A stretch of 64,000 nt of DNA from Arcobacter sp. EP1. GTDB lineage: Bacteria > Campylobacterota > Campylobacteria > Campylobacterales > Arcobacteraceae. Position numbers and translations under genes: made by a program. This document shows, in pieces, positions 1 to 8,644 of this stretch. Below the pieces are notes generated by a model. It was not told the origin of the DNA, ran no database searches, and saw only the letters and a list, made by a program, of their open reading frames with translations. The DNA lies in the NCBI GenBank assembly GCA_001655195.1, contig LPNY01000209.1:1-64000 (forward strand), given 5' to 3'. Numbering within the stretch: the first letter of the stretch is position 1; the number at the start of each line of letters is the position of its first letter.

Positions 1-82
1 TTAAACTCTTTGAAAATATATTAGCTATATTCTCTAAAGGTTATCATATAAGATTCAGAATTGAAAATTCTGCGTGTATAAT

Positions 83-304
83 CTATTTTTTAAATGGAGG
101 TTTATACTTTTTATTATATTCAAAAATACATTTAAAATAAGGACTAAAATTAATATAAAATACTACTAGACATACAATAAACAAAATGCTTGAAATAAAT
201 TCACTTAATACATCTTTCAGTCCTAATATAACAACTGTTAGTAGTAAAAATAGAATACTAATTTTTACATTTTTAATGTACTTACTACAGTCCATATCAC
301 TCAT
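83..304 (-). CDS. Small two-helix membrane protein, unknown
   Basis: A 73-residue protein that I do not recognise. A short polar start (MSDMDCSKY) is followed by two hydrophobic stretches at about residues 15-30 and 35-52, then a lysine-rich tail, so it is probably an inner-membrane protein with two helices. The ATG is preceded by AGGA seven bases upstream, which supports translation. It lies downstream of nothing visible in the window and is separated from the PPK2 run by a terminator-like hairpin. An overlapping plus-strand frame exists, but it has no comparable start signal. Function cannot be given. Confidence 0.55.
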   Translation of the reverse strand: MSDMDCSKYIKNVKISILFLLLTVVILGLKDVLSEFISSILFIVCLVVFYINFSPYFKCIFEYNKKYKPPFKK

Positions 305-353
305 TATAATTCCTAGCTTTACGAAAAATATTTTTTATAAGTTTTTGAAAAAC

Positions 354-386
354 AAAAAAGTACCTCTTTAAAATAAAAGGTACTTT
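354..386 (-). terminator. Rho-independent terminator of the PPK2 operon
   Basis: An 8-bp perfect stem (AAAGTACC / GGTACTTT) encloses a 14-base loop. Read on the minus strand it is followed by a T-rich run, just past the stop of the first PPK2 gene at 395. Confidence 0.7.
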
Positions 387-394
387 AAAAACTA

Positions 395-1519
395 TTAGTA
401 GTTTTGAGACTTTCTCATTTGTAGAAGCTCTCGTTGTACCGAGATATTGATATCCTCATTTGGTTCATAATCAAGCGAATAGTTTCGTCCATCATAATCC
501 ACAGAATTTAAAATAACTTTTAACGCCTCAAGTCGTGCTAAGTGTTTATTATCACTTCGTACGATATGCCATGGGGCACTTCGTGAACTTGTTCGTTTTA
601 GCATCTCGTATTTTTTCTCAGAAAACTCACCCCATAAATCTTGGGCTTGCATATCTACTTCTGAGAACTTCCAGTGCCTTAAAGGGTCATTGATTCGCCT
701 ATCGAATCGTTTTTTCTGCTCATCTTTTGATACGGAGAAGTAAAGTTTAATCAAAACCATACCTTGTCGTACTAAATCGTGCTCAAAATTCACCACATCT
801 TCCATAAAGATTTCATACTCTTCATTGGTACAAAATCCAAAAATTGGCTCAACCATTGCTCGGTTATACCATGAACGGTCAAACAGTACCATCTCGCCAC
901 CTGTTGGGAAGTGTTGAATATATCGTTGGAAAAACCACTGGTTTCTTTGTGTTTCTGTTGGTTTACCTAATGCAACAACACGATAGTGTTTGTTGTTCAT
1001 ATATCGAGTAATACGCCTGATCGCTCCACCCTTACCAGAAGCATCCCGTCCTTCAAACAGAATAATCATCCGCTTGTTTTCAGACTCCAAATAGTTTTGC
1101 AGTTTAATCAACTCAATTTGGTATTTTTTTAACTCTTCAAGGTCGTAAATTTTTTGAATACCATCTTCAAGAACATTAATATCCAGCTTTTTATAATCCC
1201 CTAAAAGTGATTTTAGGTTTTTATTTTCAGCTTTTATTTTATCCATTTGAGAACTGTTAACCGTTACTGTTTCATCTACTTTTTCAGGTGTAATTTTTGG
1301 CTCAACAATAGGCGCACTAATTGAATCCTTAAACTGTTCAAGCAATGCAACTGCACCTCGTTTAGTAATATTATCTTTTTTAGTATAACCTAAAACTTTT
1401 ACATATCGTTTTTTGTTATATTGAAATCGCGCTATATATTTTTTCCCAAAGGTTGGGTGTGTTGCTTTTGAAATATATAAACCACTGAAGTTTGTTTTAT
1501 CAAAATCACTAAGATTCAT
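395..1519 (-). CDS. PPK2-family polyphosphate kinase with N-terminal arm-type DNA-binding-like domain
   Basis: Polyphosphate kinase 2 family enzyme, 374 residues, expected to move phosphate between polyphosphate and nucleotides in the cytoplasm. The kinase part covers about residues 115-360 and shows a Walker A loop (EGRDASGKGG), the DRSWYNRAMVEP motif of the second nucleotide/phosphate site, and the basic lid region. The first ~70 residues are not part of PPK2. They read like the small beta-sheet arm-binding domain at the N terminus of tyrosine recombinases (GLYISK..., YIARFQYNKKRYVKVLGY), followed by a linker of about 45 residues. It lies 4 bp after a second PPK2 gene, so the two are very probably co-transcribed. 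Substrate class (ADP- or AMP-phosphorylating) cannot be fixed by eye. Confidence 0.88.
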   Translation of the reverse strand: MNLSDFDKTNFSGLYISKATHPTFGKKYIARFQYNKKRYVKVLGYTKKDNITKRGAVALLEQFKDSISAPIVEPKITPEKVDETVTVNSSQMDKIKAENKNLKSLLGDYKKLDINVLEDGIQKIYDLEELKKYQIELIKLQNYLESENKRMIILFEGRDASGKGGAIRRITRYMNNKHYRVVALGKPTETQRNQWFFQRYIQHFPTGGEMVLFDRSWYNRAMVEPIFGFCTNEEYEIFMEDVVNFEHDLVRQGMVLIKLYFSVSKDEQKKRFDRRINDPLRHWKFSEVDMQAQDLWGEFSEKKYEMLKRTSSRSAPWHIVRSDNKHLARLEALKVILNSVDYDGRNYSLDYEPNEDINISVQRELLQMRKSQNY

Positions 1520-1523
1520 CTAT

Positions 1524-2450
1524 TTATACCTTTGCAAATTTATTTTCTTGTTCCATTATCTCTATCTCTTCTGTTCCAGAGACAAGAACTTTTTTACTGA
1601 TTTTTAACTCTTTACTATCAATTTTACCTTTATACTCAACTTGATTGAGTATGTGTTTGATACAATTTAGCCGAGCATCTTTTTTATCATCACTTCGTAC
1701 AATATGCCATGGAGCAATATCAGTATGCGACGACATAAGCATCGAAAACTTTGCAATTGTATAACGATCCCATAGGCTTTGTGACTCTTTATCAACTGGT
1801 GAGAGTTTGTACTGTTTTAATGGATCAATTTCTCGTTTTTTAAACCGTCTTGCTTGTTCTTTTTTAGAAACAGAGAAATAGAATTTCATTAAAATCACAC
1901 CAGATTTAACCAACATTTGTTCAAATTCTGGTACCTCTTTTAAAAACTCATGGTGTTCCATTTTTGAACAAAATCCCATAACAGGTTCAACACCACCACG
2001 ATTGTACCATGAACGGTCAAACAGAACCATCTCACCCGCACTTGGTAAGTGCTGAACATAACGTTGAAAATACCACTGTGTTCTTTCTACATCACTTGGT
2101 TTTTCCAAAGCAACTACTCTAGCGCCCCGCGGGTTTAAATGTTCTGTAATCCGCTTGATTGTTCCACCTTTACCAGCAGCATCACGTCCCTCAAAAATCA
2201 TTAAAACCTTTAAACCTTTTTCTTTAACATGATTTTGCAGTTTCAGTAATTCAATTTGAAGTTTGGTTAACTCTTGTTCATACTCCAAGGTCTTTTTTTG
2301 AACCCAGATTTGAACCTTTTTACTTTTCCCTTTTGTGCCTTTACTTGGCTTGGAATCAGACTTTATAGAATTTTTTTGTAGTTTAGGATTCTCTACATCT
2401 TCCATATCTTTTAACTCGTCAGTAATAATATCCCTATTGTGTCCCATCAT
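1524..2450 (-). CDS. PPK2-family polyphosphate kinase
   Basis: Second PPK2 paralog, 308 residues. Walker A is FEGRDAAGKGG and the second motif is DRSWYNRGGVEP, both intact, followed by the usual PPK2 C-terminal helices (DPLKQYKLSPVD, APWHIVRSDDK). The first ~50 residues are polar and lysine-rich without a recognisable domain. It starts at ATGATG behind a GGGG-type ribosome site and lies 6 bp downstream of the nspC stop, so it belongs to the rubredoxin-nspC-ppk2-ppk2 operon. It is clearly a paralog of the next gene but lacks its arm-like N-terminal domain. Two neighbouring PPK2 enzymes often differ in substrate (AMP versus ADP); that division of labour is an inference here. Confidence 0.9.
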   Translation of the reverse strand: MMGHNRDIITDELKDMEDVENPKLQKNSIKSDSKPSKGTKGKSKKVQIWVQKKTLEYEQELTKLQIELLKLQNHVKEKGLKVLMIFEGRDAAGKGGTIKRITEHLNPRGARVVALEKPSDVERTQWYFQRYVQHLPSAGEMVLFDRSWYNRGGVEPVMGFCSKMEHHEFLKEVPEFEQMLVKSGVILMKFYFSVSKKEQARRFKKREIDPLKQYKLSPVDKESQSLWDRYTIAKFSMLMSSHTDIAPWHIVRSDDKKDARLNCIKHILNQVEYKGKIDSKELKISKKVLVSGTEEIEIMEQENKFAKV

Positions 2451-2456
2451 TCACCC

Positions 2457-3596
2457 CTACGATAATCTAATTTTATAATCATTGTATCCATAATCGTTTA
2501 CAATTTGGTAACACCCATCCTTTTGTATTGCTATGGATGGTAACTTAATTCCGTTAAATGTTGTTGTTTTTACCATAGTATAGTGTATCATATCTTCAAG
2601 AATTATTTTATCACCAATATTTAAAGGTTTATCAAAAGAGTAATCACCAATAATATCTCCAGCTAAACAGGTATTTCCTCCCAAACGGTAAGTGTGCTCT
2701 TTTTCATTTATAAGCCCACTTTCTCGGATGTCAGCACGATAAGGCATAGCAAGAGTATCGGGCATATGTGCTTCAGCAGAAGTATCTAAAATAGCAATAT
2801 CCATGCCATTATTTACGATATCTAATACCGTTGCAACTAAGTAACCAGTTTGCCATCCTACTGCTTCACCAGGTTCTAAGAAAACCTCTAAGTGAGGATA
2901 CCTTTTTTTGAAATCTTTTAGCAGCGTTATTAATCCTTGGACATCATAATCTTTTCGTGTGATATGATGACCACCACCAAAGTTTACCCATTTTAGTTGA
3001 GAAAAATATTGAGAGAAATTCTTTTCAAAGTTTAATAAAGCCCCTTGCAAAGCATCAACATTTTGTTCACACAAAGCATGAAAATGAAATCCTTCAATTC
3101 CCTCTATCTCAGCTTCTTGAAAATTATCTTTCGTAATTCCAAGGCGAGAAAAAGCGCCACACGGGTTATATAAATCTACCTCTACACTGGAATATTCTGG
3201 ATTAATACGTAAACCACAGGAAGCTTTTCCAATTGCTTTATTACGAAAATGTTTCCATTGATTAAAGGAGTTAAACACCACATGATTTGAAATATCTAAG
3301 ATTTCATCTATCTCTTCATCTTTAAAAGCAGGAGAATAGGTATGAACCTCTTTCCCAAACTCTTCTTTTGCAAGTAAGGCTTCGTGTAACCCACTGGCAC
3401 AACACCCTTGAAGGTACTCTTTACATAAATCAAAAGTTGACCAAAGAGCAAATCCTTTAAGGGCTAATAATATTTTTACACCCGCCTCATTTTGTACCTG
3501 TTGTAATAACTCTAAGTTCTTTCTTAAAAGTTCTTCTTCACACACAAAACAAGGACTTGGTAAATCCTTAAACTCTTCAATTATTGTTTTATTCAT
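2457..3596 (-). CDS. nspC: Carboxynorspermidine/carboxyspermidine decarboxylase
   Basis: PLP-dependent, alanine-racemase-fold decarboxylase that turns carboxy(nor)spermidine into (nor)spermidine, the last step of the alternative polyamine pathway. About 380 residues, the family's normal length. Visible motifs are the Schiff-base lysine region ([10 protein letters not shown]), [11 protein letters not shown], the glycine-rich phosphate loop [15 protein letters not shown], and the C-terminal active-site segment [14 protein letters not shown] chose the ATG at 3596, which overlaps the end of the rubredoxin gene by 8 bp; an in-frame TTG at 3608 is possible. The partner enzyme, carboxynorspermidine synthase, is at 7256-8473, separated by a diguanylate cyclase gene. 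Confidence 0.93.
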   Translation of the reverse strand: MNKTIIEEFKDLPSPCFVCEEELLRKNLELLQQVQNEAGVKILLALKGFALWSTFDLCKEYLQGCCASGLHEALLAKEEFGKEVHTYSPAFKDEEIDEILDISNHVVFNSFNQWKHFRNKAIGKASCGLRINPEYSSVEVDLYNPCGAFSRLGITKDNFQEAEIEGIEGFHFHALCEQNVDALQGALLNFEKNFSQYFSQLKWVNFGGGHHITRKDYDVQGLITLLKDFKKRYPHLEVFLEPGEAVGWQTGYLVATVLDIVNNGMDIAILDTSAEAHMPDTLAMPYRADIRESGLINEKEHTYRLGGNTCLAGDIIGDYSFDKPLNIGDKIILEDMIHYTMVKTTTFNGIKLPSIAIQKDGCYQIVNDYGYNDYKIRLS

Positions 3597-3753
3597 CGTA
3601 TGGTTCAAAATCCTCTTTTCCTACGCCACATACTGGGCATTCCCAATCTTCTGGTAAGTCTTCAAAAGATGTTCCTGGCGCGATTCCGCTATCTTCATCA
3701 CCCTCTGAGGGATCATAAATATGATCACATGTTGTACAAATATATTTTTGCAT
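3589..3753 (-). CDS. Rubredoxin
   Basis: A 54-residue rubredoxin, a one-iron electron carrier. The two iron-binding pairs are present as [10 protein letters not shown] near residue 6 and [11 protein letters not shown] near residue 39. The family core is complete: the aromatic [14 protein letters not shown] and the second loop. An upstream in-frame ATG would add 12 residues, but the start at 3753 is preceded by AAAGGAG at the right distance and gives the standard rubredoxin N terminus MQKYIC. It is the first gene of the nspC-PPK2 run. Redox partner is unknown. Confidence 0.95.
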   Translation of the reverse strand: MQKYICTTCDHIYDPSEGDEDSGIAPGTSFEDLPEDWECPVCGVGKEDFEPYDE

Positions 3754-3780
3754 GATAAACTCCTTTGTAAATATACTTTT

Positions 3781-3786
3781 ATTATA
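3781..3786 (-). promoter_or_regulatory. -10 element for the rubredoxin-nspC-ppk2 operon
   Basis: A consensus TATAAT on the minus strand lies about 28 bases before the rubredoxin ATG, in very AT-rich DNA as is usual for Campylobacterota sigma-70 promoters. No clear -35 is seen. Confidence 0.5.
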
Positions 3787-3845
3787 CATTATTTAACATA
3801 GGGTTGATAAAAATTATTTAATGAAAAATATTTTTAAATAAATTT

Positions 3846-6800
3846 TTATTTTTTAGGTTCACAAGAGCAAACTGTTTTATTCTTTCCACTATGTTTAGCT
3901 TCATAAAGTGAATTATCTACTAATTTAAAAAGCTCTGTAATTGTTATCTCTTTATTAAACTCTGCAACTCCTAAACTCACTGTTTGATTCCCAATGCCCA
4001 TAAAAGGACACTCTTGAATTGCATTTCGAATCTTTTCAGCTAATAAATAGGCATTATGACAATTGGTATTTTGACAAATTATCAGAAACTCTTCTCCACC
4101 CCATCGCCCAACATAATCAGTTTTTCGAACATTTTCTTGAATAACAGAAGCAAGTTTCTTAAGAACCTCATCGCCAACATCGTGTCCAAAGTTATCATTG
4201 ATTGATTTAAAATTATCAATATCAAGTAATACGATTGAAAATTCCGTTTTATACCGTTTAAATAAATCCTCTTGTGCAACTAATAAAGTGTCAGTTTTCA
4301 TACGATTAAAAAGTCCTGTTAATTTATCAGTTACAGAGAGTTCTTCAATACGTTTTTTATCAGTGATATCTTCTGAGATTGAACGGTACCCAACTTTTCT
4401 ACCATCTGTTAAAAGTGGTTCAATAACAACATTAAAATAAACACTTCTTCTATCTTTTGTTAGATTCTTAATCTCTCCATACCACATTTTATCATTACTA
4501 ATTGTTTCCCAAAGAGCACTAAAAAACTCTTGACTCATATCGGGATGTCGAATAACATTATGATAAAAGCCTATTAACTCTTCTTCTTTATAACCAACTT
4601 TAGTACAATATGCTTCATTAACTCCAACAATTTTCCCCTCTAAATCCGTGGTTAAAATCATCACATGTTTATCAACCATTTGCTGTTGTTCTGAAATTGC
4701 ATTGTGTGCTAGTTCTAATTTCTTGTTAATTTTATGAATGGATCTATTTTTATATAAGACCACTAAAAGGATTAGAAGAAAAATAGAGATAACATAAAAA
4801 AGCTGACGGTAATCGAACTCTTGATGTACTTTAATCTCAATCCAACGTCCAACAATTTTTCTAAATTCTTCTTCAGAAATAGTATCTAAAGCATTTTGCA
4901 TAATTTCATTTAATAGTGGTTCGTCATTTCTTGTAGCTATACTAAGATCAATACTTGAAGAAAGTTTTCCCGCAATTTTAAGGTCAAAAAGTCCATATTT
5001 TTGAATAAAGTAACCAATAGTAGGCATAATATCAACATATCCATAAAGCTCTCCACGTGAAACTTTTTCTAACCCCTCTTTTGTATCATTTACTGCAACA
5101 ACTTTAATTAAAGGATTTTGTTGTTTTAAAACCTCCATAATTGCATAACTTTTTACGATACCTATTTTTTTATTTGATAAATCATTAATATCTCTAATGT
5201 AAAACTTATCATCAGTTGTAGCTATCACAAAAGGTTCTTTTACATAAGGTTCTGTAAAATTCATAGCATCTCTACGACTCGGTACATTCATTGCCACAGG
5301 TAAAATATCACACTTTCTAGCTCTTATATTTTTTAGAGATTCTCCCCACTCTTTTGTTGGTACTAAAACAAATTTCATATCAAGCTTTTTTGAAATAATT
5401 TTGATAATATCTGCACCAATACCTTTATGTTGTCTGTTTTCATCAATTTGTTCAAAAGGGAGCCAATTAGGTAATACACATATTTTTATAACTTCTTTTT
5501 TTCTTAAATATTTTAAAGCTTCTTTCGATAGTAAGCTTTTATTTAACGGTTGATTCTTTTCTAAATTAAGCCAATTATTACTAAGCTTTATAAACTCTTT
5601 TTGTGGAATAATATCATTTGTTTTTTCTAAAATAGAGAGTAATATTTTATTCCCTTTTTTAACAGCCATAGGTAGAGCAACTTTATCGGAAACACCTAAT
5701 CCTTTAATTCTCTTTGTTTTAAGCCCAGGAATAGAACTCTTTCTTATTAAATAATTTAGAGTAGGTATACTTCCAATGTATGCATCAATTTTACCTGATT
5801 CAATCCATTCCAGTTGTATATTCCCCTCTTTTAAGGCAATAGGTATGAAATCTAAATTAGGATACTCTTTTATTAAATGTTTATGTAACCATGTTCCTTC
5901 TCCAACTGCTACCTTTTTTCCAACTAAGTCTTCAAATGAGTCAATATCACTGCTCTTTCGAATGGTAATTCCTGTGAAATATTCTAAATGATAAAAATTT
6001 GTAAAGTCAACAAATGCTTCTCTTTTTTTGTTTTTGACTAAATGAGGAATGATATCTAAGCTCCCATTTTTTATATCATTAAAATGCTCTTTCCAAGGCT
6101 TATTTACAAACTTAACATCAACACCTAAATATTTACCAACTAATTTCATATAATCAATAGAGTAACCTTTTGCTTCTGCATTCATACTAAAATTAAAAGG
6201 TGCATAAGTTCCCACATTTGCTACAGTTATCTCTTTTTTATTTTGTAACCATCTTTGCTCTTCTTCTGTTAAACCAATTTGGTTTAAAGTCTCTATATTT
6301 GTATTCTTACTACCAAAAAACCATTTACTATGTATTTTTACCCTATCCTCATAGGAGATATTACTCAAACCCTTGTTGAGAATACTAAGTGCTTCTGGAT
6401 AATCCTTCCTAAGTGAAAAAACTAAATCTAAATTACTATTAGGTATTGTATTAATAATTTTAATAAAAGGGAAACTCTTTTTTTGTGCAAAATATATAAG
6501 AGGATGACTCCCTACAATAACATCTATTTTACCCTTTACAATAGCTTCTAACATACCATTATAATCTTCAAAAGGAACGGAAATTGAATCTTTATATTTA
6601 GATACCAACTTTTCTTCAAAGAGATTCTTTTTTTGATACCCTATTTTTTTATCTTTTAAATCCTTAACGGATTTAATATTTTTTGGATTTAAATTTGAAA
6701 CAATTAGTAGTCTTTGGGTAGTGATATATACATTAGAGAAATCAAAATACTCTCGCCGTTCTTTATGTACTGCACTTGTAGCTAAACCATCAATTTTTCT

Positions 6801-7082
6801 CAGTTTTGCCTTCTGAACAATATCTTTCCACGTACCAGTGACTAGTTTAAAATTTGCACCTGTAAGTTGATTTACTTCTTTTAAAATATCAGCATCATAT
6901 CCAGATATGGTGCCATCTTCATTTTTTATAATATAGGGAATCCAATTATGGTCCGAACCAAGAGTTATTGAAGGGTGGGATTTTAAAAAATCTTTCTCTT
7001 TTTGAGTCAGTTCTATTTCTAAAGAGAATAAATTTTGGAACAAAATAAAAAGTAAAAATAGTAATTTTAAAAAAGTATCCAT
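3846..7082 (-). CDS. Membrane diguanylate cyclase with three SBP_bac_3 sensor domains, PAS and GGDEF
   Basis: A 1078-residue transmembrane c-di-GMP synthase. A signal/anchor at residues 1-20 leads into three successive periplasmic solute-binding (SBP_bac_3) domains at roughly 25-255, 270-500 and 520-745. Each begins with the LTxEEkxWL...-I-(a)-P linker seen in such repeats. A transmembrane helix follows (about 757-775, LFYVISIFLLILLVVLY), then an Aer-like PAS domain (about 800-905; GYKEEELIGFYHNVIRHPD) and a GGDEF domain (about 915-1070). The active site reads GGEEF, and an RKTD inhibitory site lies five residues before it, so the cyclase should be active and product-inhibited. The ATG has AGGA seven bases upstream. 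Its sensor part resembles the 2916-residue protein at 52273-61023. Ligands are unknown. Confidence 0.92.
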   Translation of the reverse strand: MDTFLKLLFLLFILFQNLFSLEIELTQKEKDFLKSHPSITLGSDHNWIPYIIKNEDGTISGYDADILKEVNQLTGANFKLVTGTWKDIVQKAKLRKIDGLATSAVHKERREYFDFSNVYITTQRLLIVSNLNPKNIKSVKDLKDKKIGYQKKNLFEEKLVSKYKDSISVPFEDYNGMLEAIVKGKIDVIVGSHPLIYFAQKKSFPFIKIINTIPNSNLDLVFSLRKDYPEALSILNKGLSNISYEDRVKIHSKWFFGSKNTNIETLNQIGLTEEEQRWLQNKKEITVANVGTYAPFNFSMNAEAKGYSIDYMKLVGKYLGVDVKFVNKPWKEHFNDIKNGSLDIIPHLVKNKKREAFVDFTNFYHLEYFTGITIRKSSDIDSFEDLVGKKVAVGEGTWLHKHLIKEYPNLDFIPIALKEGNIQLEWIESGKIDAYIGSIPTLNYLIRKSSIPGLKTKRIKGLGVSDKVALPMAVKKGNKILLSILEKTNDIIPQKEFIKLSNNWLNLEKNQPLNKSLLSKEALKYLRKKEVIKICVLPNWLPFEQIDENRQHKGIGADIIKIISKKLDMKFVLVPTKEWGESLKNIRARKCDILPVAMNVPSRRDAMNFTEPYVKEPFVIATTDDKFYIRDINDLSNKKIGIVKSYAIMEVLKQQNPLIKVVAVNDTKEGLEKVSRGELYGYVDIMPTIGYFIQKYGLFDLKIAGKLSSSIDLSIATRNDEPLLNEIMQNALDTISEEEFRKIVGRWIEIKVHQEFDYRQLFYVISIFLLILLVVLYKNRSIHKINKKLELAHNAISEQQQMVDKHVMILTTDLEGKIVGVNEAYCTKVGYKEEELIGFYHNVIRHPDMSQEFFSALWETISNDKMWYGEIKNLTKDRRSVYFNVVIEPLLTDGRKVGYRSISEDITDKKRIEELSVTDKLTGLFNRMKTDTLLVAQEDLFKRYKTEFSIVLLDIDNFKSINDNFGHDVGDEVLKKLASVIQENVRKTDYVGRWGGEEFLIICQNTNCHNAYLLAEKIRNAIQECPFMGIGNQTVSLGVAEFNKEITITELFKLVDNSLYEAKHSGKNKTVCSCEPKK

Positions 7083-7217
7083 ATTTCATTCCTAAAAGCT
7101 GATAAATTGTAACATTATTTGAATTAATGTGATAATAGTATTTTGAAAAATTTCTTTACTTATGGCACTCAAAACTAATATTATTAAAAATTATTTTTAT
7201 TATTAATTTTTAACCAA

Positions 7218-7243
7218 AGAGAAGTTTTAGTATAAACTTCTCT
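7218..7243 (-). terminator. Terminator-like hairpin after carboxynorspermidine synthase
   Basis: A 10-bp perfect stem (AGAGAAGTTT / AAACTTCTCT) with a 6-base loop lies about 13 bases past the stop of the gene at 7256. The downstream T-run is weak, so intrinsic termination is likely but not certain. Confidence 0.55.
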
Positions 7244-7255
7244 CTATATTTATAC

Positions 7256-8473
7256 TTAGTCTACGGGTAATTCTAATACTTTCCAAGGAAGTCCTTGGGT
7301 CATAAGTTCTTCCATAAATGGATTTGCATCAAACTCCTCGATATTAAAGACACCTTTTCCATCCCAGATACCTTTATAGAGCATTTTAGTACCAATCATT
7401 GCTGGAACTCCTGTAGTATAACTTACAGCTTGTGCCCCTGTCTCTTTATAACACTCTTGATGGTCACAAATATTATAGATATACACCTTTTTCTTTTTAC
7501 CATCTTTAATACCCTCAATAATACAACCAATATTTGTTTTACCCACAGTTCGTGGTCCTAAACTTGCAGGATCAGGTAAAAGTGTTGCTAAAAACTCAAT
7601 AGGAATAATCTTTTGTCCTTTATGTTCAACCTCTTCAATCCCCAACATTCCTACATTTTGCAAACAATTCATATGTTGAATATAACTATCTCCAAAAGTC
7701 ATGAAAAATCGAATTCGTTTTAAACCTTTGATATTTTTACAAAGACTCTCTAACTCTTCATGATAAAGTAAATATGAAGGTTTTACACCCACTTCAGGGT
7801 AATCGTGGTCAACTCGAATTTCAAGCGGTTTTGTCTCTATCCACTCGCCAACACCCTGCTCATTTCTTTGCCAGTATCGACCATTTGCACTCACTTCTCG
7901 CAAGTTAATTTCAGGATTGAAGTTGGTTGCAAAAGGGTAACCATGATCTCCAGCATTACAATCCATAATATCAATTGTATGAATTTCATCAAATAAGTTT
8001 TGTTGAGCATAAGCACAAAATACCCCGGTAACACCAGGGTCAAATCCTGAACCTAAAAGTGCTTTAACACCTGCTTCTTTAAACTGTTCATCTTTTGCCC
8101 ATTGCTCTTTATATTCAAACTTTGCTTCATCAGGATGCTCGTAATTTGCAGTATCCACATAATCTACACCCGTTTGTGTACATGCATCCATTATTGTTAA
8201 ATCTTGATACGGAAGTGCCACATTTAAAACAACTTTTGGATTAATTTTTTTAATCAGTTCCACTAATTGAGGAACATCGTCTGCATCAACACAAGCTACA
8301 TTGATTTCTACACCTTGATTTTTTTTAATCTCATCACGTATTATTTCACACTTAGACAAGGTACGTGACGCCAATGTAATCTCTTCAAATGTATCGATAT
8401 TCATAGCACACTTTACTGTTGCTACTCGACTCACTCCTCCAGCTCCAATAATTAAAATTCCTTTTTTACTCAT
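7256..8473 (-). CDS. Carboxynorspermidine synthase (saccharopine dehydrogenase family)
   Basis: NADPH-dependent enzyme of 405 residues that condenses aspartate semialdehyde with a diamine to give carboxynorspermidine or carboxyspermidine. The N terminus is a Rossmann nucleotide-binding segment (KGILIIGAGGVSRVATVKCA); further saccharopine-dehydrogenase-type features are DYVDTANYEHPDE, GSGFDPGVTGVFCAYA and YIYNICDHQECY. Length and motifs match the Campylobacterota carboxy(nor)spermidine dehydrogenase rather than lysine-pathway saccharopine dehydrogenase. This is supported by nspC 3.6 kb away and the absence of lysine genes. The ATG has AAGGA eight bases upstream. It is divergently arranged with the chemoreceptor at 8645. 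Confidence 0.9.
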   Translation of the reverse strand: MSKKGILIIGAGGVSRVATVKCAMNIDTFEEITLASRTLSKCEIIRDEIKKNQGVEINVACVDADDVPQLVELIKKINPKVVLNVALPYQDLTIMDACTQTGVDYVDTANYEHPDEAKFEYKEQWAKDEQFKEAGVKALLGSGFDPGVTGVFCAYAQQNLFDEIHTIDIMDCNAGDHGYPFATNFNPEINLREVSANGRYWQRNEQGVGEWIETKPLEIRVDHDYPEVGVKPSYLLYHEELESLCKNIKGLKRIRFFMTFGDSYIQHMNCLQNVGMLGIEEVEHKGQKIIPIEFLATLLPDPASLGPRTVGKTNIGCIIEGIKDGKKKKVYIYNICDHQECYKETGAQAVSYTTGVPAMIGTKMLYKGIWDGKGVFNIEEFDANPFMEELMTQGLPWKVLELPVD

Positions 8474-8644
8474 TGAATAAATCCTTCTTAATTCTTAAAT
8501 ATATTTGCCATTATATTATTACTTTTCGTAAAAAATCGTTAAATAAAATAAGCAAACGAAGTTGCATTGACATAAATCATAATTTTTTTATTATTTTCGT
8601 GTTATTATTAATATATACCTAAGTTTCAAAATTAAGGATGAAGC

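Noticed and set aside
395-700. The arm-like N-terminal domain of the PPK2 protein might signal an integrase or mobile element.
   Set aside because: No recombinase catalytic domain, attachment repeats or tRNA target are present; the domain is fused to an intact kinase in a housekeeping-type operon.
4082-4279. A 65-codon minus-strand frame within the diguanylate cyclase gene.
   Set aside because: It is an alternative frame of the same strand inside the GGDEF coding region without a ribosome site.
3846-7082. Possible polar amino-acid ABC transporter binding proteins fused by frameshift.
   Set aside because: The frame is continuous through the membrane helix, PAS and an intact GGEEF domain; tandem binding domains are a known sensor arrangement.
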